DNA of 64,000 nucleotides from an uncultured Collinsella sp. (GCA_937925715.1 CALAMG010000024.1:7568-71567); one strand, 5' to 3'. Positions 34,518 to 43,559 are shown, counted from the first letter of the stretch. Numbers and translations are program-made. The notes: generated by a model from the sequence alone, not told the origin.

Positions 34518-34752
34518 AGGGACCCCCAATACAAGCCAATTGTCCTTAGGAGAATCTAACCCAAAACGTAGGCAATAACGAACAGGGCTGCAATGTTCTA
34601 CACCTGTTGAATAGAAAATCGCGACGTGGGGAACAACGGAAACAATTCGGGACCTTTGGGTTACGTTTCGCCCTCCCCGACCCATACGCCAGCGCCTTTA
34701 GGCGATACTGGTTGTAACAATCAAGGCTTACGCCGCACGGAAAGGAGACATT

Positions 34753-35355
34753 ATGGGCATCTTTAAGAACGATGACCAAAAATCGAGCCAGTTTGGATTT
34801 GACGAGAAAAGCATGGCAGGCAAGGCCGTCAAGGCCGTGCGCTGGATTTACGCCATCACGGGCGTCTTGGCGCTCGTCGCCGGCATCGCACTGCTGTTTG
34901 CGCCCGCCAAGTCGCTCGTCTTCCTAACGACCGTCTTGGGCTTCTACTTTGTGATCACGGCCGCGATCAGGCTGTTTACCGCTGTTTTCGAGCCGCTGCT
35001 GCCCACCGGCTGACGCGTGACGAGCATCATCTCCAACCTACTCATTATCTTGGGCGGCGTCATAATCCTGCGCAACCAGGCCTTCTCGACCGCGACGCTC
35101 ACCACGATGGTGGTTATCGTGGCCGGCTTTGCCTGGATCGTCGAAGGTGTCATGTCCATTCTGGAGTCCGAGCTTTCGTCCAACCGTGCCCTCGCCATCC
35201 TGAGCGGCGCGCTCTCCATCATCGCCGGCATGTTCGTGTTTATCTATCCGCTGTGGTCGGCCAAGATGCTCGTCATCTTTAGCGGCGCCGCACTGCTGGT
35301 GTTTGGCGTAACGCTGATTGTTCGCGCTATTCAATTTGGCAAACTGGTGCACTAG
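34753..35355 (+). pseudogene. HdeD/DUF308-like membrane protein, broken by in-frame TGA
   Basis: Two segments in the same frame (34753-35013 and 35017-35355) together make one six-helix HdeD-like membrane protein: AITGVLALVAGIALLFAP and GFYFVITAAIRLF in the first, LLIILGGVIIL, MVVIVAGFAWIVEGVMSI, GALSIIAGMFVFIYPL and LVIFSGAALLVFGVTLI in the second. The only break is TGA at 35011-35013, where Trp (TGG) would fit. A GTG follows six bases later without a ribosome site. It is a nonsense mutation, a sequencing error or readthrough. HdeD proteins act in acid stress in enterobacteria. Confidence 0.75.
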
Positions 35356-35838
35356 ATGCCGCGAACGCTCTTTATTGATGCAGACGCCTGCCCGGTCACG
35401 CGCGAGTCGATTGACTGCGCGCGGCGGGCGGGCGTCGCCGTCGTTATCGCCGGCAACAGCACACAGAACCTGGAACGCCACATTCGCCGCGACGATCCGC
35501 GCGACGTCGAGCATGCGCGACGCGGATTTTGGGTCACGACGCTCGATGTGAGCGTGGGCGCCGACAGCGCCGACTTTGCCATTGTCGAACGCCTGCAGGC
35601 GGGCGACGTAGTCGTGACGCAGGACATTGGCTTGGCGAGCATGGTGCTCGGGCGCGATGCCGCCGCCATCGGCGTGCGCGGGCGCGTCTACGACAAAGCG
35701 ACCATCGACATGCAACTGTTTATTCGCCACGAGGAAAAGAAGGTGCGCCGCGCCGGCGGTCGCACTCGCGGTCCGGCGGCATTTACCAGCGAAGACCGCG
35801 CCCGCTTTAAACGCAACCTCACCGAGCTGCTGCACTAA
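35356..35838 (+). CDS. YaiI/YqxD family protein (UPF0178, DUF188)
   Basis: The 160-residue protein opens with LFIDADACPV and has GDVVVTQDIGLASMVL and the C-terminal AFTSEDRARFKRNLTELL typical of the family. The conserved acidic residues resemble those of PIN-like nucleases, but no activity is established. It starts directly after the HdeD-like stop codon and would be translationally coupled to it. Confidence 0.88.
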   Translation: MPRTLFIDADACPVTRESIDCARRAGVAVVIAGNSTQNLERHIRRDDPRDVEHARRGFWVTTLDVSVGADSADFAIVERLQAGDVVVTQDIGLASMVLGRDAAAIGVRGRVYDKATIDMQLFIRHEEKKVRRAGGRTRGPAAFTSEDRARFKRNLTELLH

Positions 35839-35840
35839 CC

Positions 35841-35883
35841 AAGGTAGATTTTTAGGACATGCCTAAAAATCTACCTTTTTGTT
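35841..35883 (+). terminator. Rho-independent terminator
   Basis: A perfect 16-bp stem (35841-35856 with 35862-35877) and a TTTTTG tail follow the YaiI-like gene. Confidence 0.9.
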
Positions 35884-35920
35884 TTGAGCGGTGTGAGCGC
35901 TCGGAATCCATGGCTCAACA

Positions 35921-35998
35921 AAAAAACGGGCTTCAAAATGCCATGCGTCGCCGCATTGCGCAGGCGCCGAGCATGGCTATTTGAAGCCCGTTTTTTTA
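35921..35998. terminator. Large bidirectional hairpin terminator
   Basis: AAAAAACGGGCTTCAAA pairs with TTTGAAGCCCGTTTTTT; an inner GCCATGC/GCATGGC stem continues it. It stands between convergent genes and has T-runs on both strands. Confidence 0.85.
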
Positions 35999-36005
35999 GG
36001 CCTAC

Positions 36006-37088
36006 TTAGAGGCCGAAGGCGGATAGGATAAGGCCCCAGCCGGCGCCGATGACGTACATCATGACCAGGAACACGGCGTTTTCACGAGCGCTGCGGTTGG
36101 TGCGGAACAGGACCAGGTAGCCCACGCCGGCGGAAATAAGCGTGCCGGCGAGCATCGGCGCCAGCTGTAGCGCGCCCTCCAGGTACAGCTGCGTAATGAC
36201 CACGCTCGCCGAGCAGTTGGGGATCAGGCCGACAAGCGCCGAACCCAGGACGGCGAGCGTCTCGTTGCCACGCAGGAACTGCTCGATCGCGGACTCGCCG
36301 AAGGTCTCGAGCACGGCGACCAGAATCAGCGTCACCAGAAAAATGAATACCGATACCTGCACGGTGTGCGAGATCGCGCTGCGGATGATCGACAGAACAG
36401 GCGTCCCTTCGTGGGAGTGGGAGTGACCGTGGCCATCATGGTGTTCATGCTCGCCCTCATGACCGTGATCGTGTCCGTGTTCGTGCTCGTCCTCATCCTC
36501 GTCACAGCCGCAATGATCGCGTTCGCACAGCTCGTGGATGTGATCAGCACTTACGCCCGCCTCGGCCACTTCATCAATGATGTCGCCCCCGGTATGGTCG
36601 TCGTGCGCGCAGTTCACATGGGTAGGATTGGCCGCGGTTCCCAGCACGGTGCGGCGAATCGCCGCGTGCGCGCGGGCGTTACGGCGCAGGCCGCGAATGG
36701 CAGCGTCCACGATAAAACCCGTGACCAGTGCGATCAGTGCCTTCGAAGCCAAAAGCATTGCCATAGTCTGCATGGGAACCTGCTCGGCAAGCAGCAGCGG
36801 CAGCATCTCGTCAGAGGTCGAGAGAAACACCGCCACCAGGGTACCCAGCGTCACAACGCGACCGGCGTACAGCGTGGCCGCCATGGCCGAAAAGCCGCAC
36901 TGCGGCACCATGCCCAGCAACGATCCAACCACGGGGCCCGCGGCACCGGCACGCTTGATGGCGCCGTTAACGCGGTCGCCTGCAACGTGCTCAAGGGTCT
37001 CAAGAGCCAAATACGTCACCAACAAAAACGGCACCAGCGAGAGCGTGTCCTTGCCGGCGTCGAGCAGAATATCAATCAGCAAATCCAT
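36006..37088 (-). CDS. Putative 10-TM metal exporter with His-rich loop
   Basis: The 360-residue protein has two hydrophobic halves, each with about five membrane segments and a related motif (VGSLLGMVPQCGFSAM and LVGLIPNCSASVVI). This is the pattern of the putative manganese/heavy-metal transporter family related to ArsP. A cytoplasmic-type loop at about residues 195-235 is packed with His, Asp and Glu (HEHGHDHGHEGEHEHH), suiting metal binding. It would export a divalent metal, perhaps Mn. The upstream region 37115-37160 has repeated GTCCTAG half-sites that may be its operator. Confidence 0.78.
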   Translation of the reverse strand: MDLLIDILLDAGKDTLSLVPFLLVTYLALETLEHVAGDRVNGAIKRAGAAGPVVGSLLGMVPQCGFSAMAATLYAGRVVTLGTLVAVFLSTSDEMLPLLLAEQVPMQTMAMLLASKALIALVTGFIVDAAIRGLRRNARAHAAIRRTVLGTAANPTHVNCAHDDHTGGDIIDEVAEAGVSADHIHELCERDHCGCDEDEDEHEHGHDHGHEGEHEHHDGHGHSHSHEGTPVLSIIRSAISHTVQVSVFIFLVTLILVAVLETFGESAIEQFLRGNETLAVLGSALVGLIPNCSASVVITQLYLEGALQLAPMLAGTLISAGVGYLVLFRTNRSARENAVFLVMMYVIGAGWGLILSAFGL

Positions 37089-37114
37089 GACGGATGGAAC
37101 CTTTCGTGTCTTTC

Positions 37115-37162
37115 GGCAGCATTGTAAAAGTCCTAGCGGTCAACTAGGGTATTGTAGTTGTC
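37115..37162. promoter_or_regulatory. Half-site cluster upstream of metal exporter
   Basis: GTCCTAGCGGTCAACTAGG and TAGTTGTCCTAGG contain repeated CCTAG and CAACTA/TAGTTG units in direct and inverted order, between the divergent exporter and exonuclease genes. This looks like a metal-regulator binding site; the regulator is not identified. Confidence 0.35.
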
Positions 37163-37260
37163 CTAGGCGCGATGCCAATAGTTGCCCATGGTAAACTATC
37201 ATCTCGCCACATCTCAATGAACCCGAGCCGCGCGGTGTGGCCCGTCCAAGGAGCAGTTAT

Positions 37261-38229
37261 ATGAACGTTTCACAAGCACTCGAATACGAGCGCCAGCCGT
37301 TTATCCCCATGTTTATCTATGGCGATCACGGCGCCATGGAATCCGAGCGCCAGAAGGGCGAAGAGGCCCTTAAGGTGCTCGAAACCGAGTACTTTACCGC
37401 CGAGGGCGACCCCAGCTTCGACTTTGCCACCGTGCGCGACCTGGCCGACCGCAACCGCGACCTGTGCGACCAGATTGGCGAGGCGCGTCTGCGCAACGTG
37501 ACGCCCGCGACGCTCTCGCGCGGCCTGTCCGATGCCGACACCTGCGCCGCCATCGGCAAGATGCAAAAGCGCACCGCCGCGTCCGTTATGCGCGAAATCC
37601 GCGGCGACCGCGACGCGCTCGGCGTGGCCTACGCCCGCAAGCCCATCCAGGGCACCGTGCTCGGTATCGACATCGAGACCACCGGCCGTGCACCCGAGCG
37701 CGGCTATATCATCAACGTGGGTTGGGAGATCATGGACCTCACGAGCGACGCCGTCCCGCACGACGCCGAGGCACACTACTGCGGCCTGCCCGACATCTAC
37801 CGCGGCGAGGATGTGCCGTTGTCGAATATCCACCACATCACCTGGGACGACATCGCCGGCAAAAAGCCGTTCCGCGAGAACAAGGAACTGCAGAAGCAGC
37901 TGCTCAAGCTTATGAAGAAGTACCCGTACATGGCGCACAACGCCGCCTTTGAGGACAGTTGGTTCAAGATCCACCTGGACGGTTACGCCGAGGCACGCCG
38001 CGCCGGCAAGATCATCGTCATCGACTCGCGCCAGATCTGCCGCAGCCTGGATGCCGACGTCCGCTCGCTCCCCCGCGAATCCGCGCCCGCCGCGCTCGAG
38101 AACTGGGCGCGCCGCCGTGGAACCCTCGCCGCCGACGCCAACGAGCAGCACCTGGGCCTCGACGACACCGACCTCATGCTTCGCACCGTCCAAGCCGAGT
38201 TCAACCTCAAGAACCTGTTTGCCAAGTAG
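37261..38229 (+). CDS. DEDD-type 3'-5' exonuclease (DnaQ-like)
   Basis: In this 322-residue protein the exonuclease domain begins near residue 130: GIDIETTG (ExoI motif, Asp and Glu), HNAAFEDSWF (ExoII) and HLGLDDTDLM (ExoIII with His and Asp). The first 125 residues are helical and specific to this group. It would degrade single-stranded DNA or RNA from the 3' end; whether it proofreads or processes RNA is unknown. The start at 37261 has AAGGAG. Confidence 0.83.
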   Translation: MNVSQALEYERQPFIPMFIYGDHGAMESERQKGEEALKVLETEYFTAEGDPSFDFATVRDLADRNRDLCDQIGEARLRNVTPATLSRGLSDADTCAAIGKMQKRTAASVMREIRGDRDALGVAYARKPIQGTVLGIDIETTGRAPERGYIINVGWEIMDLTSDAVPHDAEAHYCGLPDIYRGEDVPLSNIHHITWDDIAGKKPFRENKELQKQLLKLMKKYPYMAHNAAFEDSWFKIHLDGYAEARRAGKIIVIDSRQICRSLDADVRSLPRESAPAALENWARRRGTLAADANEQHLGLDDTDLMLRTVQAEFNLKNLFAK

Positions 38230-38580
38230 AAACGTCTACGCCAAACTCCGGCGTAGATCACGAGCGGTCTCGCAGCGGGAAACCCCGCAGCGGGGCCGCC
38301 CTACGTTCCACAGATAGATCTGCCATCACAAATTCTGAACCCTCATTTTGAACGATTTCGACCAATTCCCGACACGTAATTCGTTGTCGGATGGTGATGC
38401 ATCGATATCAAATGTGCAGCAATTGAGTATTAATATGCTATAGCTAAGCTGCGAAAACTTTTATTTAGGGCATACCAACCCATAATTGCGTCAAGCTTTT
38501 GGACAGCATTTGGCTAGACCTCTAAAACGACTTTTCCACTCAGCGCCATCAACACGGCATTAGCTGACACGATATATAGC
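38230..38580. other. Intergenic region without a gene
   Basis: A small hairpin TCTACGCC/GGCGTAGA lies at 38235-38257. The rest turns AT-rich toward the next gene, with GATATATA at 38571-38578 just before its ATG. I see no coding sequence. Confidence 0.5.
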
Positions 38581-39771
38581 ATGAGTATCGTATTGTCACA
38601 TACCACTGCAAAAGCGGTCTACCAGGCCGCGCATTCGGTGTCTGCGAAAGGCATCGAGTCCTGTAACCCTGCCGCGATTTACGGATCATGTCCCACCGGA
38701 ACGCTCCTTGACGCAGCCGCAGAATGGCTCACCAAACATGATGTTTCCCTCGACGCAAATGATTCCCTCGAGGTAATGGTGTTTGATCGCAGGAACGCGC
38801 GCTACGCGATGGACTGTCAATGCCACGTTTCTTCAAAACGATTCTCGAACTCACGCTTTGTAGAGCTTAAAGATGGCATCTTCGTTGTTGGCGTTGAGCT
38901 TTGCGCACTTCAGGCCGCCACCTATCTTTCTTTTCGCGAACTAGTGGAGTACTACTTTGAACTGTGCAGCGCTTACTCCCTTGGAACCGACTCTTCCACC
39001 TCCTATACCGAGCGTTTCGCGCTCACCTCGACCGAGAGATTAAAACAGTTCTTTAATTCCATTACCAGATGCGACGGTCTGGCTCTTGCCCGAAAGGCGA
39101 TCCAATGTGTGCGCGACGGATGCCGGTCTCCTATGGAAACGGCCTTTGTCATGATGCTAACGCTGCCCAAAAGCGAAGGAGGGCTTGGTATTAAGGGAGT
39201 TGAGACCGATTACGAGGTGCAGGTCACCGCTGCAGCGAAGAATCTCACGAGACGCAAAAAGTTCTTTATGGATGCGTATCTAAAGAAATCTCGCACAGAC
39301 ATTGAATACAACGGTTTTTATCATGATGCGGAAGAAGACCGCGCCATCGATGAGGAACGCAAGAATGCGCTTGCGTCCATGGGATACGGAATCATCACCG
39401 TCAGTCGTTATTCCTTTATGCATGCCAGCGCTTTCGTTAGGGTCATGGAGGCGATCCAACGAAAAGAGGGCATACGCCCCTCGCGTCTGCCAAAAGACTT
39501 TCAAATCATGCAAGAAGACCTGAGACAGTTTGTACTCAGAAGGTTTATTGAGGAGAAGAAACGAATCCAGGAGGAGCTTCGCCAGGATTCCGAAGAGCGC
39601 CAACGAATCGACCTCGAAAAAGCAATGCTCGAAGGCATCACATTGGACGATCCGACGATTAACGAGGCTCCGGCAATCGATGACATGCAGACTGTCGAAC
39701 CCGACAGCCCATCACTCAACCAAACAAGCAGCTTCGCGCCCGAGGGCAGGATCTTCGGGGCCGGAAGCTAG
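38581..39771 (+). CDS. Coriobacteriia-type PD-(D/E)XK nuclease-like protein
   Basis: The 396-residue protein belongs to a family I associate with Coriobacteriia: an N-terminal SHTTA segment, a middle helical region (TSTERLKQFF), then SPMETAFVMMLTLP, FFMDAYL, TDIEYNG and a final ITVSRYSFMHASAFVRV. The order Glu...Asp...Glu resembles a DUF559/Vsr-like PD-(D/E)XK core. A charged coiled-coil (EEKKRIQEELRQDSEERQRIDLEK) and an acidic tail follow. No ribosome site is clear before the ATG. It stands alone; nuclease activity is inference. Confidence 0.6.
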   Translation: MSIVLSHTTAKAVYQAAHSVSAKGIESCNPAAIYGSCPTGTLLDAAAEWLTKHDVSLDANDSLEVMVFDRRNARYAMDCQCHVSSKRFSNSRFVELKDGIFVVGVELCALQAATYLSFRELVEYYFELCSAYSLGTDSSTSYTERFALTSTERLKQFFNSITRCDGLALARKAIQCVRDGCRSPMETAFVMMLTLPKSEGGLGIKGVETDYEVQVTAAAKNLTRRKKFFMDAYLKKSRTDIEYNGFYHDAEEDRAIDEERKNALASMGYGIITVSRYSFMHASAFVRVMEAIQRKEGIRPSRLPKDFQIMQEDLRQFVLRRFIEEKKRIQEELRQDSEERQRIDLEKAMLEGITLDDPTINEAPAIDDMQTVEPDSPSLNQTSSFAPEGRIFGAGS

Positions 39772-40121
39772 ACCGGCTAACAAGGTGGGCACCTTAGCGA
39801 CGTGCAAAATTGCGAGTATTCAGCAGAGCCGGGTGTCTATCACCCTCGAGTGGATCCAAATGTGAAGCGAAATCACTCTTGCGTGAGAGCGTTAGGCAAC
39901 ATTTGAGGAAGAACTCATCGGATTAACACCCTAAGATAACTCTTGAACTGCATTATATGGCCTGTAATAAATTAACGGACCCCCTATCGTTGCAGAATAC
40001 TCCAATTTTTGCACGGCTCAGGGGCACCCACCCCGGCATCGGCTATCAAAACCGCTCACTCCGGGATCTCGTCCACTATTCCCCATCATTTTGTGCAACG
40101 AATTACCTGAACGTCATTGAC
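39772..40121. other. Intergenic region without a gene
   Basis: About 350 bp, AT-richer than average, between the nuclease-like gene and the SmtB operators. I see no coding sequence or strong hairpin. Confidence 0.5.
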
Positions 40122-40141
40122 ATATGAACATACACTCATAT
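40122..40141. promoter_or_regulatory. SmtB/CzrA-type operator, site 1
   Basis: ATATGA-N8-TCATAT, a perfect 6-8-6 palindrome, 50 bp upstream of the sensor gene. Confidence 0.75.
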
Positions 40142-40156
40142 AATCGGAAGCAAGTT

Positions 40157-40176
40157 ATATGAGCGCATGTTCATAT
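40157..40176. promoter_or_regulatory. SmtB/CzrA-type operator, site 2
   Basis: ATATGA-N8-TCATAT again, ending 14 bp before the sensor start codon and next to its GAAAGG ribosome site. Binding here would block transcription of the sensor gene. Confidence 0.78.
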
Positions 40177-40190
40177 GAAAGGATATTGCA

Positions 40191-40556
40191 ATGAGCATCC
40201 GCGTTGATGAAACGAAACCCGACATCGAGGCCACCGAACCCGCGATTCCCACCACCTGCTCGCCCGAGGACCTTCCCGACGAGGAGCTTCTCTACGACCT
40301 CGCCGACCTGTTCAAGGTCTTCAGCGACACCACGCGCATCAAGATCCTTTACGCCCTCATGGGCCGCGAGCTCTGCGTGGCAGACATCGCCGAAGCGACC
40401 GAAACCTCGCAGTCCGCGGTGTCGCACCAGCTGCGCACACTCAAGCAGTCGCACCTGGTTAAATTCCGGCGCGACGGGCGCAATATCCTATACTCGCTCG
40501 CCGACGACCACGTCTACACCATGCTCAACCAGGGCATGAGCCATATCTGCGAATAG
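40191..40556 (+). CDS. ArsR/SmtB family zinc-type metal sensor
   Basis: The 121-residue repressor has a winged helix (LCVADIAEATETSQSAVSHQLRTL) and a C-terminal helix DDHVYTMLNQGMSHICE that matches the D-x-H-x10-H-x-x-E alpha-5 metal site of SmtB. The ELCVAD cysteine and an N-terminal Cys could form the second (alpha-3N) site. It should repress at rest and release DNA when Zn, Cd or similar metals bind. Two 6-8-6 operators precede it and a third precedes the ATPase gene, so it controls itself and the exporter. Confidence 0.92.
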   Translation: MSIRVDETKPDIEATEPAIPTTCSPEDLPDEELLYDLADLFKVFSDTTRIKILYALMGRELCVADIAEATETSQSAVSHQLRTLKQSHLVKFRRDGRNILYSLADDHVYTMLNQGMSHICE

Positions 40557-40618
40557 CAACCAACCACGGTACCAGCGCGGCCTGCACCCAAGCCGCAAAA
40601 ACGGGAAAGGAACCCACC

Positions 40619-40837
40619 ATGAAAAAGCAGTACAAGCTCGATGAGATCGATTGCGCCAACTGTGCGCGCGAGCTTCAGGACGAGCTGGCCAAGCTCGAGG
40701 GCGTCAAATCCGTGTCCGTCAACTTTATGACCCAGAAGCTGACGCTCGAGGCCGATGATGCTGAGTTCGACGAGGTGCTCAACCGCGTTGTTGAGTTTAC
40801 GGCCGACGCCGAGCCGGACTGCGAGATCATTCTCTAG
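40619..40837 (+). CDS. Heavy-metal-associated (HMA) domain protein
   Basis: This 72-residue stand-alone HMA domain has the metal-binding IDCANCAREL (CxxC) in the first loop and a beta-alpha-beta-beta-alpha-beta pattern. It probably carries metal to the P-type ATPase 100 bp downstream, which lacks an N-terminal HMA domain of its own. The pair thus looks like a split version of the usual fused exporter. GAAAGGAA precedes the ATG. Confidence 0.9.
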   Translation: MKKQYKLDEIDCANCARELQDELAKLEGVKSVSVNFMTQKLTLEADDAEFDEVLNRVVEFTADAEPDCEIIL

Positions 40838-40894
40838 CCCAGGTTTACGCCAACCTGCAAGGCCGCGCTTGCCGCGGCCTTTGCTCGCGAAATT

Positions 40895-40914
40895 ATATGA
40901 GCGAGTGTTCATTC
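40895..40914. promoter_or_regulatory. SmtB/CzrA-type operator, site 3
   Basis: ATATGA-N8-TCATTC, the same half-site and spacing as sites 1 and 2 with two mismatches, between the HMA gene and the ATPase gene. Confidence 0.6.
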
Positions 40915-40937
40915 ATTCAAATGGGAGGATACGAGTC

Positions 40938-42890
40938 ATGGCCACCGCCGACCCCAAAAAGAAAAAGAAGAAGCGCAAGAAAAAAGAATCACTCGAGCAT
41001 AAGCGCAACCGCATCCTGGTAGCGCTGGGCATTTTTGCCGTGGTGTACGCCCTCGATGAGCTTGGCACCCTCGCCGCCGCATTCGGCACCCCGGGCGAAA
41101 TCTACGCCAGCTTTGTGCTGTTCCTCGTACCGTTTTTGATTGCCGGCTACGACGTACTGCAAAAGGCATTCAGTAACATCCGCCGCGGCAAGGCCTTCGA
41201 CGAGAGTTTCCTTATGGCAGTCGCAACCATCGGCGCGTTTGCCATGGTGTTCTTCCCCGATACCGACCCGCACATGGCCGAAGGCGCCGCCGTCATGCTG
41301 TTCTACCAGGTCGGCGAGCTGTTCCAGGCATACGCCGTGGGCAAGAGCCGCAAGTCGATCAGCGCCATGATGGACATCGCGCCCGACTACGCTAACGTCG
41401 AGCAGCCCGACGGCACGCTCGAACAGGTCTTTCCCGATAACATCGCCGTGGGCACCGTGATCGTGGTCAAGCCCGGCGAGCGCGTGCCTATCGACGGCGT
41501 CATCGTCGAGGGCGAAACCCAGCTCGACACCGCCGCGCTCACGGGCGAGTCAGTCCCCCGCCCCGCCAAGTCCGGCGACGATATCATCAGCGGTTGCATC
41601 AACATGACGGGCCTCATCCATGTGCGCACCACCAAGCCCTTTGGCGAGTCCACCGTCGCGCGCGTCTTGGAGCTCGTAGAAAACGCCAGCGAAAAGAAGG
41701 CGCGCACCGAAAACTTCATCACGCGCTTTGCCCGCGTCTACACGCCCGCCGTCACCGGCGCGGCCGCGGTACTCGCGCTCGGCGGCGGCTTGATCACCGG
41801 CGCCTGGTCCGACTGGATCCTGCGCGGCCTGACCTTCTTGGTCGTCAGCTGCCCGTGCGCGCTCGTGATCAGCGTGCCGCTGAGCTTCTTTGGCGGCATC
41901 GGCGGCGCCTCCAAGCTGGGCGTTCTCATCAAGGGTTCTAACTACCTCGAGACGCTCGCCGACGTGGACACCGTCGTCTTCGACAAGACCGGCACGCTCA
42001 CCAACGGCACGTTCTCGGTCGTGGCAGTACACCCCGAAGCCGGCTATACCGAGCAATCGCTGCTTGAGGTCGCAGCCCTCGCTGAGTCATTCTCCGATCA
42101 CCCCATCGCGCAGTCCGTGCGCGCCGCCTACCATGGCGAGGTCGACCCCAAGCGCGTAAGCGACTCCACCAACGACGCGGGCCATGGCGTGACGGCAACC
42201 ATCGACGGCAAGCACGTCGTCGTTGGCAACGCAAAAATGCTCGCCGCGACCGGAGTCGAAGCGCCCGATTGCGAGGTCGTCGGTACGATCCTTCACGTGC
42301 TGGTCGATGGCATCTATGCCGGCCGCATTGTAATTGCCGACACCGTCAAGGCCGATGCCGAGCAGACGATCAGCGACCTGCACGCCGCCGGCGTCAAGCG
42401 CACCGTTATGCTCACGGGCGACCGCGAGGAAGTGGCTGCTGCGGTGGCCAAGCAGCTCGGACTCGACGAGTTCCACGCGCAGCTCCTGCCGGGCGATAAG
42501 GTCGAGCGTGTTGAAGCGCTGCTCGCAGCCGAAAGCGGCAAGGGCAAGCTCGCCTTTGTCGGCGACGGCATCAACGATGCGCCCGTGCTCACCCGTGCCG
42601 ACGTTGGCATTGCCATGGGCGCCATGGGGTCCGACGCCGCGATTGAGGCCGCTGACGTGGTGCTCATGGATGACAAGCCGTCCAACATCTCCCGCGCGAT
42701 CCGCGTGGCGCGCAAGACCATGACGATCGTTTGGCAGAACATCATCTTTGCACTGGGCATTAAGCTGCTGATTCTGGTGCTCGCGGCGCTGGGCATCGCC
42801 AATATGTGGCTTGCCGTCTTTGGCGACGTGGGCGTGGCGATCATCGCCATCCTAAACGCCATGCGCGCGATGGGTGTCAAGAACCTGTAG
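40938..42890 (+). CDS. P1B-type Zn2+/Cd2+ exporting ATPase
   Basis: The 650-residue pump has TGES (actuator domain), SCPCALV in the sixth membrane helix, DKTGTLT (phosphorylated Asp), SDHPIAQ (HP motif) and GDGINDAP. The FGDVG in the last membrane helix matches the conserved Asp-Gly of P1B-2 zinc/cadmium/lead pumps such as ZntA/CadA. The N-terminus is a lysine block (KKKKKKRKKK) in place of an HMA domain, which is supplied by the preceding gene. GGGAGG precedes the ATG at 40938. An SmtB-type operator lies 24 bp upstream. Confidence 0.93.
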   Translation: MATADPKKKKKKRKKKESLEHKRNRILVALGIFAVVYALDELGTLAAAFGTPGEIYASFVLFLVPFLIAGYDVLQKAFSNIRRGKAFDESFLMAVATIGAFAMVFFPDTDPHMAEGAAVMLFYQVGELFQAYAVGKSRKSISAMMDIAPDYANVEQPDGTLEQVFPDNIAVGTVIVVKPGERVPIDGVIVEGETQLDTAALTGESVPRPAKSGDDIISGCINMTGLIHVRTTKPFGESTVARVLELVENASEKKARTENFITRFARVYTPAVTGAAAVLALGGGLITGAWSDWILRGLTFLVVSCPCALVISVPLSFFGGIGGASKLGVLIKGSNYLETLADVDTVVFDKTGTLTNGTFSVVAVHPEAGYTEQSLLEVAALAESFSDHPIAQSVRAAYHGEVDPKRVSDSTNDAGHGVTATIDGKHVVVGNAKMLAATGVEAPDCEVVGTILHVLVDGIYAGRIVIADTVKADAEQTISDLHAAGVKRTVMLTGDREEVAAAVAKQLGLDEFHAQLLPGDKVERVEALLAAESGKGKLAFVGDGINDAPVLTRADVGIAMGAMGSDAAIEAADVVLMDDKPSNISRAIRVARKTMTIVWQNIIFALGIKLLILVLAALGIANMWLAVFGDVGVAIIAILNAMRAMGVKNL

Positions 42891-42906
42891 CGTTCGTGGG
42901 CTGTCC

Positions 42907-43033
42907 GGCCGGGACCGGGCTTGGTTTTGAAAACGTCCTCGCGCATGAGGCCCGTCTTTCCTGCTCCTGCGGAGCAACGGAAAGGCGGGCCTCGCGCTGC
43001 GGAATGTTTTCAAAACCAAGCCCGGTCCCGGCC
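42907..43033. repeat. Large nested inverted repeat (family 6)
   Basis: Perfect 28-bp outer arms (42907-42934 with 43006-43033) enclose a second inverted repeat built on GAGGCCCG/CGGGCCTC and CTTTCC/GGAAAG. The whole 127-bp unit can fold into one long hairpin. It lies between the ATPase and MntR-like genes, both 3' ends; the following 135 bp hold no gene I can see. Confidence 0.85.
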
Positions 43034-43169
43034 TGCGGTAACATCGCAGGCGGTTCTTGGGCATCGCTTGCTGGCAGGGTTCCTTTGCTGAAATGGACTT
43101 GGCCGAAAGGGCCGCTGGCCCCAGTCGCTGGTTCGCGCTTTGCGTGAACTCCGCGCTACTGTGGGACAG

Positions 43170-43559
43170 TTAGGCTTCTGTTGTTGGACCCGCTACATCT
43201 TCCCGGCCCAACATCGCCCGTAGCTTCTCAAAGCTTTCCTCACTCAGACAGTGCTCCATGTGGCAGCCCTCTTGCGACGCGACCTCAGCCGAAACACCCG
43301 CATCCTCTAGCAGCCCCACGAAAAAGCAATGACGCTCCCACATTTGGCGAGCGACCTCCAGACCACGCTCCGTCAGATGAACGTCGCGCTTGCCCATTTC
43401 GACATAGCCGTTGCTTTCCAGCGTCGCCATGGCCTTGGAAACGCTCGCCTTGGTTACGCCGAGGTACTCCGCAACGTCGATCGAGCGCACGATACCCTGA
43501 CGTTCCGACAGAACGTAGATCGATTCGAGATAGTCTTCTCCGGATTCACGTAGGGCCAT
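43170..43559 (-). CDS. MntR/DtxR family metal-dependent regulator
   Basis: The 129-residue protein is MntR-like: a helix-turn-helix (SIDVAEYLGVTKASVSKAMATLESNGYVEM) followed by a dimerisation domain with EVASQEGCHMEHCLSEES, where Glu, Cys/Glu and His residues make the metal site. There is no C-terminal SH3 domain. It would bind DNA when loaded with Mn or Fe. The start at 43559 has GAAAGG. Its own upstream region has an inverted pair of GGCTAACTTT sites, indicating autoregulation. Confidence 0.88.
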   Translation of the reverse strand: MALRESGEDYLESIYVLSERQGIVRSIDVAEYLGVTKASVSKAMATLESNGYVEMGKRDVHLTERGLEVARQMWERHCFFVGLLEDAGVSAEVASQEGCHMEHCLSEESFEKLRAMLGREDVAGPTTEA

